Part shown: one piece after another, positions 17,768 through 26,465 of the stretch | Numbering within the stretch: position 1 is the stretch's first letter | Layout: the number at the start of each line of letters is the position of its first letter | From: an uncultured Dehalococcoidia bacterium | GTDB taxonomy: Bacteria > Chloroflexota > Dehalococcoidia > Lucifugimonadales > UBA3495 | DNA length: 64,000 nt | Assembly (NCBI GenBank): GCA_951812625.1 | Contig: CATOSP010000003.1 | Coordinates: 1 to 64,000, forward strand | Reading direction: 5' to 3' | Position numbers and translations under genes: made by a program | Notes under the pieces: model-generated | The model's database searches: none | What the model was told of the DNA's origin: nothing | What the model saw: only the letters and a program-made list of their open reading frames with translations

Positions 17768-18000
17768 AAACCACAATAGACATAGACGACCGGCTCTACC
17801 AGGCAGCCATGAAGATGGCGGAGGATGGTGACAGGTCCTTCTCCGACATGGTTGAATCTGCCCTGCGGGTGTACCTGCGCGATTCCTTGCCCTTCGACCT
17901 GAAGTGGGTAACCACGCGCGGCGAACTTATGCCGGGCATAGACATCAACAGCCGGGACTCCCTCTATGGTTTTTCGGACAGAAACCCCGATAGCAATTGA
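17764..18000 (+). CDS. VapB-type antitoxin, copy 2
   Basis: A 78-residue near-copy of 17482-17718 with the same ribbon-helix-helix and tail (DSLYGFSDRNPDSN). It overlaps its toxin start (17966) by 35 bases, a normal vapBC arrangement. Divergence between the two antitoxins is mainly in the 20 residues before the tail, which could mark partner-specific contacts. Confidence 0.8.
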   Translation: MKTTIDIDDRLYQAAMKMAEDGDRSFSDMVESALRVYLRDSLPFDLKWVTTRGELMPGIDINSRDSLYGFSDRNPDSN

Positions 18001-18414
18001 TACCAATGTGCTGGTACACGCCCAGCGCGAGGAACTGGAAAAGCATGATGCAGCACAGGCGCTGCTTCGTCGGCTTTCCGACGGGGATACTCCCTGGGGC
18101 ATACCGGTATTTTGCATAGGCGAGTTCCTGCGGGTAGTTACAAACCGCAGATTTTTCCGTCCGCCCACACCATTGAGTGTTGCTTTGGACACTATCAGCG
18201 TCCCGCTGAAGAGTCCCAGCGTCCAGCTATTGGTCCCAGGCGACGGATACTGGTCAATTTTCAATCGCGTCGCCTCCAGTCCAATGTGTCAGGCAACCGG
18301 GTATTCGACGCTCAAATCGTAGCGGTCTGCCTGGAGCATGGTTTCCGGGCAATAGTGTCAGACGACCGGGACATGCGACGCTTTGAAGGCATAGAAGCAG
18401 TCCCCATAACCTGA
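17966..18414 (+). pseudogene. frameshifted VapC PIN toxin, copy 2
   Basis: The PIN domain begins with TPIAIDTNVLVHAQREELEK and continues through IGEFLRVVTN to SIFNRVASS near 18270. The family's last part (NVSGNRVFDAQIVAVCLEHG, then IVSDDRDMRRF) is in another frame and ends at TGA 18412. Two extra bases (or one lost) near 18275 explain it. All four acidic residues exist across the two frames, so either the toxin is dead or this is a base-calling error. Confidence 0.8.
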
Positions 18415-18462
18415 GGCACATCCCCCACATTCTAAACAGGCAATAGCCAGCGGAGGTTCATC

Positions 18463-19959
18463 ATGCCAGACCCTTATGATGTCATAGTAGTCGGCGCAGG
18501 CAACGCGGCGCTCTGCGCGGCCATCGCCGCCAGGGAACGCTGCGAGTCCGTGCTTGTGGTGGAGAAAGCCCCCGAGTATTTCCGGGGCGGCAACACCTAC
18601 TTCACCGGCGGAATCATCCGCTTCGCCTTCGACGGCATCGAGGACATCCAGACTGTAATCCCCGACATGTCCCCCACCGAGGTGGCGTCCGTCGAGGTCG
18701 GCAGCTACACCCAGGACCAGTTCTACGACGACATGATGCGCGTCACCCAGGGCCTCACCGACCCCGACCTGGCCCAGATCCTCGTCAGCCAGTCGCTGCC
18801 CACCATGCAGTGGCTCCAGAGCAAGGGCGTCCGATTCGTCCTGTCCTACGGGCGGCAGGCGTTCAAGGACGGCGACAAGTTCCGCTTCTGGGGCGGCTTG
18901 CTGGTCGAGGCCGTAGGCGCGGGCAAGGGACTGTCCGACCAGCAGTTCGACGTTGCCGAGGCCGCGGGCATCGACATCCGCTACGCCACCCAGGGAATGA
19001 GCTTGCTCCAGGACGATGCCGGAAGGGTCTCGGGCCTGCGCGTGCTGGGCCCCGACGGCTTCGAGGACATCCCCGGCCGTACCGTGGTGCTGGCGGCGGG
19101 CGGCTTTGAGGCCAACGCCGAGATGCGCTGCCGCTACCTCGGACAGGGCTGGGAACTGGTCAAGGTGCGGGGCATCCCCTACAACACCGGCGACGGCATC
19201 AAGATGGCCCTGGACGTCGGCGCGCAGGCCCACGGCCACTGGAGCAGTTGCCACGCCGTGGCCTGGGACATGAACGCGCCCCCATTCGGCGACCGGGTCA
19301 TCACCGAGCTCTTCCAGAAGCACTCCTACCCCTTCGGCATCATCGTCAACCTGGAGGGCAACCGCTTCCTCGACGAGGGCGCCGACTTCCGCAACTACAC
19401 CTACGTCACCTACGGGCGCGCCCTGCTCACCCAGCCCCAGGGCCTCGCCTTCCAGATCTTCGACGACAAGGTGAAGCACCTGCTCCGCGACGAGTACCAC
19501 ATCCCCCAGGTAACCATGGCCGAGGCCAACACCATCGAGGAACTAGCCCAACGGCTCGACATCGACCCCGAGGGTCTGGCCCAAACGGTCCGGGAGTACA
19601 ACGCCGCCGTGCAGCAGGACGTTCCCTACAACCCCACCGTCAAGGACGGGCGCGGCACCGTGGGCATCACCCCTCCCAAGACCAACTGGGCGCAGCCCAT
19701 AGACACCCCGCCCTACCTGGGATACGCCGTCACCTGCGGCATCACCTTCACCTTCGGCGGCGTCAAGATCGACACCCGGGGGCAGGTGGTCACCAACGGC
19801 CAGGACCCCATCCCCGGCCTCTACGCCGCGGGCGAAATGGTCGGCGGCCTCTTCTACTACAACTACCCCGGCGGCTCCGGCCTCTCTTCCGGCATGGTCT
19901 TCGGCCGCCTCGCCGGCACCAGCGCAGCCCAGGACGCAATGGCCCTCAAGGACACCTAG
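18463..19959 (+). CDS. FAD-dependent dehydrogenase, TcuA-like (FAD_binding_2)
   Basis: 498 residues. The N-terminal dinucleotide motif is VIVVGAGNAALCAAIAA, followed by VLVVEKAPEYFRGGNTYFTGG, the pattern of tricarballylate dehydrogenase TcuA and related succinate-dehydrogenase-fold oxidoreductases. The C-terminal FAD site has GLYAAGEMVGGLFYYNYPGG. It probably oxidises or reduces a di- or tricarboxylate. The usual partner TcuB (iron-sulfur/cytochrome) is not adjacent, so the electron acceptor is unknown. Confidence 0.85.
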   Translation: MPDPYDVIVVGAGNAALCAAIAARERCESVLVVEKAPEYFRGGNTYFTGGIIRFAFDGIEDIQTVIPDMSPTEVASVEVGSYTQDQFYDDMMRVTQGLTDPDLAQILVSQSLPTMQWLQSKGVRFVLSYGRQAFKDGDKFRFWGGLLVEAVGAGKGLSDQQFDVAEAAGIDIRYATQGMSLLQDDAGRVSGLRVLGPDGFEDIPGRTVVLAAGGFEANAEMRCRYLGQGWELVKVRGIPYNTGDGIKMALDVGAQAHGHWSSCHAVAWDMNAPPFGDRVITELFQKHSYPFGIIVNLEGNRFLDEGADFRNYTYVTYGRALLTQPQGLAFQIFDDKVKHLLRDEYHIPQVTMAEANTIEELAQRLDIDPEGLAQTVREYNAAVQQDVPYNPTVKDGRGTVGITPPKTNWAQPIDTPPYLGYAVTCGITFTFGGVKIDTRGQVVTNGQDPIPGLYAAGEMVGGLFYYNYPGGSGLSSGMVFGRLAGTSAAQDAMALKDT

Positions 19960-19989
19960 GCAAGAGCGCCTCCAGCCAGAGGTAACGGC

Positions 19990-20235
19990 ATGGCAAAAAC
20001 ATACGAGTTCCGGGTAGTGGTGGAACCTGATGAGGACCAGTGGATCGCGTATTGCCCTGCATTGGTGAAACAGGGCGCGGTGACGGGCGGTGAAACGCGC
20101 GAGCAGGCTTTCGAGAACATCCAGGAAGCCTTGATCATGGTTATCGAGAGTCTGATTGATCTGGGCATCCCAATCCCTGAAGATGCCCATGATGGAGCCG
20201 CAGCGCCGGAGGAACGGCTTGTTGTAGCCGTATGA
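19990..20235 (+). CDS. hicB: HicB-type antitoxin
   Basis: An 81-residue HicB with the partial RNase H-like fold: YEFRVVVEPDEDQWIAYCPALVKQGAVTGG-like strands, then the helix EQAFENIQEALIMVIESL. It neutralises HicA. Its stop overlaps the ATG of hicA by four bases (ATGA), so translation is probably coupled. The extra DNA-binding tail found in longer HicB proteins is missing; only a short acidic tail is present. Confidence 0.85.
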   Translation: MAKTYEFRVVVEPDEDQWIAYCPALVKQGAVTGGETREQAFENIQEALIMVIESLIDLGIPIPEDAHDGAAAPEERLVVAV

Positions 20236-20483
20236 GCGAGATTGATTTCTCGCGTCTACGGTCCTTGACCGCTCGTCAGATTATCCGGGCGCTCCGCAGA
20301 GACGGGTTCGAATTGGTCAGGCAGAGGGGCAGCCACCAGCACTATCATCATCAGGATGGAAGATTTGTCACCGTCGCATACCATCGCCCAGGCGATACGT
20401 ATCGAGTCGCCAGGCTAAGGTACATGTTGCAGGTGCAAGCAGGATGGACCGCAGATGACCTGCGCCGGTTGGGGCTGCTGTGA
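20232..20483 (+). CDS. hicA: HicA-type mRNA interferase
   Basis: An 83-residue double-stranded-RNA-binding-fold toxin. The catalytic His lies in GFELVRQRGSHQHYHH, the usual position in HicA. The C-terminus (GWTADDLRRLGLL) is normal. It looks intact, unlike several other toxins in this window. The gene order is hicB then hicA, the reverse of the E. coli order but common. Confidence 0.88.
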   Translation: MSEIDFSRLRSLTARQIIRALRRDGFELVRQRGSHQHYHHQDGRFVTVAYHRPGDTYRVARLRYMLQVQAGWTADDLRRLGLL

Positions 20484-20498
20484 GGCAAGTGTTTTCTT

Positions 20499-20801
20499 GT
20501 GCGAGTGAGAGGCCCTTTCGTAGACAACCAGTTCCTTGTTCACCTCCTTTCAACAGGACCATTGGGTTACTGGCTGTCTGCGCACGCTGCAGGTGGCATA
20601 GTGCCCAACCTCAACAACGTGGTACTTGGGAATACACCTGCCGTTCTTCCCGATATTGCTGAACAGCGCGAGATAGCTTCCACCCTGGACTCCATCGACC
20701 GCAAGATAGACCTTCATCGTAGCAAGCACACCGACCTAGAGGAGTTGCTTAGGGCGCTGCTGCACAATCTGATGGCGGGAGAGGTGCGCTTGGGGAGCTG
20801 A
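20499..20801 (+). pseudogene. relic of a type I restriction specificity subunit (HsdS C-terminus)
   Basis: About 100 residues matching the end of an HsdS: GIVPNLNNVVLGNTPAVLP, then IAEQREIASTLDSIDRKI and the terminal coiled coil LHNLMAGEVRL. A normal HsdS has two recognition domains and about 400 residues, so only the last quarter is present, and it starts right after hicA. No hsdM or hsdR is in the window. It is likely a remnant of a type I system replaced by the genes on either side. Confidence 0.8.
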
Positions 20802-20827
20802 ATCTTCTTGACCCTATGGAGGATTGA

Positions 20828-22471
20828 ATGGATCTGACCATACCCAAGATCTCAGGAGAGCCGTTGATCATACCCGTTGAAGTGGGCGAGCAACTGTATG
20901 TGATTGGCGCGAACGGTACTGGGAAATCTGCGTTATTCCAGCATTGGGTTTCGTCGATGGATGTCTCCGCTGTCAAACGTATCGCCGCACACAGACAGAC
21001 TTGGCTTCCATCTGGGAACCTGGACTTCACAGCGCAAAGCCGTAAACAGTTCGAACAAAACAGGATGCACTGGGACAGCCAACAGAATGCCCGATGGATG
21101 GAGCAAAGCCCTGCTGAGCGTCAGTCGGCCGTCCTTTTTGATTTGGTGGCCAAAGACAACACCCGCTATCGCGTTATTGGTCAATACATCGACGATAAGA
21201 ACCCGACAGAAGCGACTAAATTCGCTGGAAAGTCTATGTCCCCTTTCAAGCAACTCAATGACTTGCTCAACTTGGGAACACTCAAGATTTCACTCAAGAA
21301 TTCTAATGACGAAGAGATTCTGGCGCAGCGTAATGATAACGATTTGAGTTACAGCATGGCTCAAATGTCAGACGGAGAGAGAGCCGCTGCAATAATGGCA
21401 GCTAGTGTTCTTGTGGCTGATCCTGGGACTGCGTTCTTGATTGATGAACCGGAGCGTCATCTTCATCGCTCCATCATTGAACCGTTTCTATCCGCTTTAT
21501 TCAGTCAACGTCAAGATTGCGCATTCGTTATCTCAACCCATGAGATTGCGCTGCCAATCGCAAATCCAACGGCCCGGGTTATGATTTTGCGTTCATGCAG
21601 GTGGCAAGGCAGCCAGCCTGTAGCATGGGACGCCGGGCTTCTGGATTCAGGCGAGCATTTGCCTGAAGACCTCAAGCGAGACATTCTGGGGTCAAGGCGA
21701 AGAATCCTATTCGTGGAAGGCAATCCCAACAGCCTTGACCTACCGTTGTATGGTGCCTTGTTTCCAGAGTTGTCGGTTATTTCGAAGGGGAGTTGTCACG
21801 AGGTCATCAGGGCGGTTAAGGGCTTACGCGGTTCCTACGAGCATCACCACGTCGAGGCAATTGGGCTGATCGATAAAGACGACCGTACTGAGGACAAGGT
21901 CAGTGATCTCGCCCAAGACAGTGTATTTGCTTTGGACGTGTACTCAGTAGAATCGTTGTACTACTGCTCGGACGCCATCGATGCCGTGGCTCGCAGGCAA
22001 GCAGATTCCTTGGGCCGCAAATCCGATGAAATGATTTCGACGGCAATACAAAGTGCATTTAAAGTTATTGCTGATACAGACGGCCTCTCCGAAAGAATGG
22101 CCGCAAGGCGGAGCGAAAGGCTCGTATGCAACCGCTTCGCGGTACGCCTACCAGATTGGAAGGAAATCGGTGCAACTGTTGGCCAACTGACAATCAACAA
22201 ATCAATAGAGAACCCGTTCCAGGATGAATTAAAGCTTTTCAACGATCTCAAAGAAGCTGGAGATCTGGACAATCTCATTAGGCGTTACCCTCTCAGGGAG
22301 AGCCGCGTGTTTGACTCGATCGCGGCGGCTCTTGAGTGCGGGAACAAGAGGAACTATGAGCGTATGGTCGTAGCGCGCTTGCGTGACGACGAGAGTCTCG
22401 CCTGCAAGCTCAAGCAGCGAATCAGTCCCCTTGCAGAGTTACTCGATGCTCAGACAAGTCATGACTCTTGA
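20828..22471 (+). CDS. AAA ATPase with DUF4435 (TOPRIM-like) domain
   Basis: 547 residues. Walker A GANGTGKS is at 27-34, the ABC-like signature SDGE at 181-184, and Walker B AFLIDEPE at 202-209. After residue 285 comes a DUF4435 domain with FVEGNPNSLD (E297) and GLIDKDD (D349-D351), the acidic pattern of TOPRIM-type nucleases. The layout parallels OLD-family nucleases, which act in phage defence. It begins 27 bases after the hsdS relic, so it may have been cargo or a neighbour of the lost type I system. Motifs are complete. Confidence 0.82.
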   Translation: MDLTIPKISGEPLIIPVEVGEQLYVIGANGTGKSALFQHWVSSMDVSAVKRIAAHRQTWLPSGNLDFTAQSRKQFEQNRMHWDSQQNARWMEQSPAERQSAVLFDLVAKDNTRYRVIGQYIDDKNPTEATKFAGKSMSPFKQLNDLLNLGTLKISLKNSNDEEILAQRNDNDLSYSMAQMSDGERAAAIMAASVLVADPGTAFLIDEPERHLHRSIIEPFLSALFSQRQDCAFVISTHEIALPIANPTARVMILRSCRWQGSQPVAWDAGLLDSGEHLPEDLKRDILGSRRRILFVEGNPNSLDLPLYGALFPELSVISKGSCHEVIRAVKGLRGSYEHHHVEAIGLIDKDDRTEDKVSDLAQDSVFALDVYSVESLYYCSDAIDAVARRQADSLGRKSDEMISTAIQSAFKVIADTDGLSERMAARRSERLVCNRFAVRLPDWKEIGATVGQLTINKSIENPFQDELKLFNDLKEAGDLDNLIRRYPLRESRVFDSIAAALECGNKRNYERMVVARLRDDESLACKLKQRISPLAELLDAQTSHDS

Positions 22472-22680
22472 AATCATCACATCCCTCGCCGCCTCCGGCA
22501 AGTCCGAAATGCTGGAGTTCAAGGATACGACTGGAACTCGCCGTGAGGCGACCATGACGATGTGTGCTTTTCTGAACTGGAGTGGCGGGCAAGTGCTGTC
22601 GGGCGTGAGGGGGGAAGGAGCCGTGCCTGGGGATGGTGGTCTGCCTCCCGTTTGCAGGGTTGAGCCAGATCTCATGGGAA
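22461..22680 (+). pseudogene. truncated AlbA_2 (Schlafen-like) ATP-binding protein, N-terminus only
   Basis: From ATG 22461, overlapping the end of the ATPase gene, about 50 residues match the start of AlbA_2 domain proteins: EMLEFKDTTGTRREATMT, then CAFLNWSGGQVLSGV. Proteins of this family are normally 400 residues or more. Similarity stops near 22620, and beyond 22672 the DNA belongs to a truncated hicA on the other strand. The reading frame happens to stay open to 23156 but has no meaning there. Confidence 0.8.
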
Positions 22681-22749
22681 CCAGACCCCCTGGCGTTCGA
22701 AGATACAGCCCAGCCTTTCCAGCTTCCGGCGTAGCTCGCGGTAAGTCAC
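22672..22749 (-). pseudogene. hicA: truncated hicA
   Basis: From GTG 22749, overlapping the hicB stop, it reads VTYRELRRKLERLGCIFERQ and then five foreign residues and TGA. This is the first third of a HicA, cut just before the catalytic Gly-Ser-His. The cut lies at the junction with the AlbA_2 relic. Confidence 0.85.
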
Positions 22750-22991
22750 GTGGCTACCGTCATGCTTCCCTCGTGGCTCTGTTGACAGGTGATCTCCGGC
22801 GGCAGAGGTTCCCCTTTCTCCTTGCGGAGCTGGAGCATGGTCTTGGCCACTTCCCTCAGCTCCTCCAGGGTTTCCGCCGGGGTGTCGCCCCACGCCATGC
22901 AACCCTGCAGGGCCGGGATTTCTGCCCGGTACATCCAGCCGTGGTCCTCCGTTGGTTCGTGAAGGATGTAGTCCAACTGGTAAATGTCCAT
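22746..22991 (-). CDS. hicB: HicB-type antitoxin with truncated toxin partner
   Basis: 81 residues from ATG 22991: MDIYQLDYILHEPTEDHGWM, then PALQGCMAWGDTPAETLEEL, a standard short HicB. The frame is intact although its HicA is truncated. The order hicB-hicA with a GTGA overlap equals the intact module at 19990-20483, but the proteins are only distantly alike. As an orphan it could still counter a related HicA elsewhere. Confidence 0.85.
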   Translation of the reverse strand: MDIYQLDYILHEPTEDHGWMYRAEIPALQGCMAWGDTPAETLEELREVAKTMLQLRKEKGEPLPPEITCQQSHEGSMTVAT

Positions 22992-23164
22992 CGCTTCTTC
23001 TCCGGCTCGTGCATCCCGGGCGGGGGGATTTCCCCCATTCTGCCCTCCTGCATTGTTCCGGTCAAAGCGCTGACCGTTGCTAGGAGTCTCTTTCCGGGAG
23101 TATCGCAACCCTCCCCACGAGCCCCAGCCAACAGGCGGACCCGAAACCAGCTATAATCGCCGCA

Positions 23165-24478
23165 ATGTCCCAGTCCACGCAGGATAAAAGCCCCGTTTTC
23201 TACGGCTGGTACATCGTCGGCGCGGTGTTTTTCGTCGCCCTCGTGTCCACCGGAGCCCGCAGCGCCATGGGCAACTTCATCGTCCCCATGAGCGACGAAT
23301 TCGGCTGGAGCCGCACCACCATCTCCATCGCCGGGGTCATGGGCGCGCTGGTCAACGGACTCTCCCAGCCCTTCCTCGGCCAGCTCTTCGACCGCACCGG
23401 CGGGCGCCGGGTCATCCTCTGGGGCATCATCGTCATCGGACTGACCACCGCGCTCCTCAGCCTCACCTTCCACATCCTGTTCCTCATCTTCATGTTCGGC
23501 ATCGTCGCGTCCATCGCCTCCAGCGCATCGGGGCTGAACAACGCCGGGGCGCTGCTGGCCCGCTGGTTCCGGCGGCGCAGGGCCACCGTCATGGGCATAA
23601 GCTCCGCCGGAGCGTCCATGGGCGGACTGCTCCTCGTGCCCTTCGCCATGTATCTGCTAAACGCCACCAACTGGAGGCTCACCTGGGTCGTCCTGGGACT
23701 GGCCATCCTCCTGCTGGCCTTCCCGGTGGCCTACTTCTTCCTCAAGGAAAACCCCTCCGACATGGGACTCCAGCCCGACGGAGACCCGGACCCGCAACTG
23801 GACGCGTCGGGCAATGCCCCTGCCGAGCGTCCCACCGGACCGCTGGAAGCCCATCGGTGGAGCGATTCCTTCCGCTCCATGCCCATCTGGCAGATGTCCG
23901 CCGCCTACTTCGTCTGCGGCGCGACCACCTTCCTGCTCTCGTTTCACTTCGTGCCCTACGCCCTGGAGCGCGGCGTCTCCCCCAACACGGCGGCCACGGT
24001 CTTCGGCGTGATGCTGGGGCTGAACGTCTTCGGCTCCGTTGGCTCGGGGATGCTCTCCGACAAGTTCGGCCGGAAGAACCTGCTGGGGCTGGTCTACTTC
24101 ACCCGGGGCTGCGGCTACATGCTCCTGCTGTTCGTTCCGGGCGACGCGTCCCTGTGGATATTCGCCGTGGTTGCCGGGTTCTCCTGGTTCGCCACCCCGA
24201 CGCTGACCACGTCCCTCACCGCCGACATCTACGGACTGCGGGTGCTCGGCACCATCGCCGGGGTGTCCTTCCTGTTCCACCAGCTTGGCGGAGCGGCCAG
24301 TGTCCTGCTAGCCGGAGTCCTCTACGACATCACCGGCTCCTACACCGTCCCCTTCTTCATCGCCGGGGCAATGCTCTTCCCCGCCGCCCTCGCTTCCGCA
24401 ACCATCCGCGAGCGCAAATACTCCGTGCGCTACCTCCCCCCAACCCCAGCGCCCGCCCCTGCCGCCGCAGGCGGCTGA
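23165..24478 (+). CDS. MFS transporter (monocarboxylate/oxalate-formate type), copy 1
   Basis: 437 residues, 12 predicted transmembrane helices. It opens FYGWYIVGAVFFVALVSTG and has the loop 2-3 motif GQLFDRTGGRRVI, with a second at SDKFGRKN between helices 8 and 9. Pattern and length fit the OFA/monocarboxylate branch of the major facilitator superfamily. A close relative lies at 32331-33632. The substrate is probably a small organic acid, by family only. Confidence 0.88.
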   Translation: MSQSTQDKSPVFYGWYIVGAVFFVALVSTGARSAMGNFIVPMSDEFGWSRTTISIAGVMGALVNGLSQPFLGQLFDRTGGRRVILWGIIVIGLTTALLSLTFHILFLIFMFGIVASIASSASGLNNAGALLARWFRRRRATVMGISSAGASMGGLLLVPFAMYLLNATNWRLTWVVLGLAILLLAFPVAYFFLKENPSDMGLQPDGDPDPQLDASGNAPAERPTGPLEAHRWSDSFRSMPIWQMSAAYFVCGATTFLLSFHFVPYALERGVSPNTAATVFGVMLGLNVFGSVGSGMLSDKFGRKNLLGLVYFTRGCGYMLLLFVPGDASLWIFAVVAGFSWFATPTLTTSLTADIYGLRVLGTIAGVSFLFHQLGGAASVLLAGVLYDITGSYTVPFFIAGAMLFPAALASATIRERKYSVRYLPPTPAPAPAAAGG

Positions 24479-24911
24479 ATAAACGAAGCCAAGATGGGAT
24501 GTACATATGGAGGAGGTCAAGAAGAACGGCCGAACCGCCCTCCAATTACAGATGGAAAGTTACAGATGGAAAGGCTTCACTGCGACGGCTTAGTCGGCTT
24601 TTGGGGTCCCACAAATGCGGATTCCACTTCAATCTGATAAACAACGGAGGCTGCTAACAATCGCTTCCTAGCATACTCCGGGGTCTCTGTGGGTCGTTCA
24701 TGGGTTGGTCATACGAGCGAGCCATTCGCATTCCCTAGGCGGTGCTGCCGGTGTGTGCGAGGAGTTGTTGAGGGACGATCAGTGTCAATGGGAGGATGAC
24801 GTCCATATAGTTGTCAGGGCATCAATCTGCCGCCCTATTCTAAGCGTGTGGTACGATAATGGTGCCGTCGCCGTAGCTAAAAGTATCGCTCCGGCGGCTA
24901 TTTAATTGGAT
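24479..24911. other. intergenic region
   Basis: No supported gene. It contains a 14-base tandem repeat TTACAGATGGAAAG (24544-24571) inside a 28-codon frame with a start after GGAGG, too short to support. GATAAT near 24855 could be the -10 of the small basic gene that follows. Confidence 0.4.
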
Positions 24912-25058
24912 ATGAAAGGATTAATTGTTATGCCACCAAAATTTTCGGTCAGACCTATGCCGTCAAGAAAGAAAGGAAAGATTACCTTGAAGGATGCCCG
25001 CAGGGCAGTCAAGGCCGTCCGGAAGGCCAAAGAAGCCAGAGCCAAGGCAGGCCGGTGA
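24912..25058 (+). CDS. small basic protein upstream of the TIR/deoxyribosyltransferase-like gene
   Basis: A 48-residue frame that is very rich in Lys and Arg after the first 15 residues (SRKKGKITLKDARRAVKAV, then RKAKEARAKAGR). An internal ATG at 24930 is an alternative start. It ends 9 bases before the next gene, so they are almost certainly co-transcribed. Composition suggests nucleic-acid or ribosome contact. I know no family name; the tight pairing with the next gene is the main support. Confidence 0.6.
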   Translation: MKGLIVMPPKFSVRPMPSRKKGKITLKDARRAVKAVRKAKEARAKAGR

Positions 25059-25067
25059 TTCCTTCGT

Positions 25068-25727
25068 ATGACGACCTCCGCCGAGCGTTTCGTCTTCGTC
25101 AATTGCCCGTTCGACGAAGAATACAAGGATATGTTTAGGGCGATGGTGTTTGTGATTTACAAATGCAACTTTCGTCCTCGATGCACCTTGGAGACGGACG
25201 ATGCCGGAGAGAACCGTTTCGAGAAGATAGTGAAGATCGTCGGGGAGTGCGGGTATGGGATTCACGATATCTCAAGAACCGAGCTTAATGAGAACAATCT
25301 GCCCAGATTCAATATGCCTCTTGAATTGGGTGTTTTCCTAGGTGCCAGGAAATTTGGCACAGGACCCAACCAACTCAAGAAGTGTCTCATATTCGACCGG
25401 GAGCTATTCCGTTACCAGGAGTTCATATCAGATATTGCTGGGCAAGACATTAAATCCCACGATGGGTGTACCAGGAAATTGGTCATTGAAATTAGGAACT
25501 GGCTGGCTACTTACAATCCCGGACTCGTGGGCGGCAACGCAATGTGGAGCGAGTATCAAGAGTTCCGTCAGGACCTTCCCGAGTTGTGCGAGGCTGTCAA
25601 ATTAGTCGATGATGAACTCACCTTCATGGACCACACTCGTCTAGTTTATGCATGGTTGCAGGACCGGGAGGCTTCGCAACCTGACATTTCTTTCGGCCCA
25701 TTCGCTATACATCCCCCGAATGCCTAG
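25068..25727 (+). CDS. nucleoside deoxyribosyltransferase/TIR-like conserved protein
   Basis: 219 residues. FVFVNCPFDEEYKDMFRAM at the start, GYGIHDISR near residue 63 and NMPLELGVFLGARKF near residue 83 follow the strand-loop order and the E-x-G motif of nucleoside 2-deoxyribosyltransferase and TIR-like folds, where the Glu attacks the N-glycosidic bond. A second half (SDIAGQDIKSHDG, IEIRNWLATYNPG) is conserved in appearance but unnamed to me. If the inference is right, it hydrolyses a nucleotide such as NAD+ and may be a defence effector. No proven function. Confidence 0.6.
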   Translation: MTTSAERFVFVNCPFDEEYKDMFRAMVFVIYKCNFRPRCTLETDDAGENRFEKIVKIVGECGYGIHDISRTELNENNLPRFNMPLELGVFLGARKFGTGPNQLKKCLIFDRELFRYQEFISDIAGQDIKSHDGCTRKLVIEIRNWLATYNPGLVGGNAMWSEYQEFRQDLPELCEAVKLVDDELTFMDHTRLVYAWLQDREASQPDISFGPFAIHPPNA

Positions 25728-25750
25728 CCAGGCCGTCATCGAGCGACTCA

Positions 25751-26368
25751 ATGCCAATGAAACTCAAGGTGCGTTATGTTTACGTTCTGGCGGCGCTCCT
25801 GGTGGTAATCGGGGCGGTCACCGCAACCACCGCGTTATTGGCCGACCCGGGAGGTTGGCCGCCTATGCGGAAAGTCGACACGCCACAGGCCCCGCCCCAG
25901 ACGCCTTTAACCGAGCAGGAGAAGCAGGACGCCGTAGATATCGTATCCGCGGCGGGCGTGGTCAAGGGCATCAACGGAGACCAGGAATGGAAGCACGAAT
26001 ACATCTTCCGGGCCACGATTGCAGGGACTAACGGAATCCGCCTCGAAGCCGTATGGGAGAAGCCCATTGACAGTTCGGGCCCGTGGTGGTTGGTCCAATG
26101 CCAGGGGACACGGAAGATAATGTCGACTAGACAATGGAGCGGCGTGATTCGCCTGATGTTGTGGGTCGATATGGACAGACGGTCTGTGGTTGGCTACGTA
26201 CCTTTCAGTAGGCCAGAGGAGGAATCCCCCGTTGTAGGGCCGGCATCGGAGGGCAAGACAGCCGCAGTATATGACGTTGAGACCAACGAGGTCATATATG
26301 ACGGCAGCCTGAGCGGCCTGCCCAAACACGAGAAATATTGTCCCCCTGGGACTTTATATCAAGACTAA
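25751..26368 (+). CDS. membrane-anchored protein of unknown function, paralogue 1
   Basis: 205 residues. An N-terminal helix (YVYVLAALLVVIGAVTA) acts as anchor or uncleaved signal. The outer domain has VVKGINGDQEWK, then EAVWEKPIDSSGPWW and a late VYDVETNEVIYDGSL. The same order occurs in the protein at 29131-29727 (VEQINGGQAWK, AEWDEPVESNGPW, IYNLKAGRTVYKGP), so the two are diverged paralogues. I recognise no family. Confidence 0.6.
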   Translation: MPMKLKVRYVYVLAALLVVIGAVTATTALLADPGGWPPMRKVDTPQAPPQTPLTEQEKQDAVDIVSAAGVVKGINGDQEWKHEYIFRATIAGTNGIRLEAVWEKPIDSSGPWWLVQCQGTRKIMSTRQWSGVIRLMLWVDMDRRSVVGYVPFSRPEEESPVVGPASEGKTAAVYDVETNEVIYDGSLSGLPKHEKYCPPGTLYQD

Positions 26369-26465
26369 CAACTCTACCATAACAATCTGCGCTGCGATTT
26401 TGCGGGCCCACCTTCCAAAACGCCCCCAACCCCCACAACGCAACCCCCACCCCTGAGTAAAACAC

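Noticed and set aside
18358..19500. 380-residue minus-strand reading frame
   Set aside because: Antisense to the FAD dehydrogenase and Leu/Val/Gly/Glu-rich without recognisable domains.
22383..23156. 257-residue plus-strand reading frame across the hicA/hicB relics
   Set aside because: Only the first 70 residues or so match a family (AlbA_2). The rest reads through a rearrangement junction and the minus-strand hic genes.
24509..24595. 28-codon reading frame after GGAGG
   Set aside because: Too short, and partly made of a 14-base tandem repeat. No partner or conservation can be argued.
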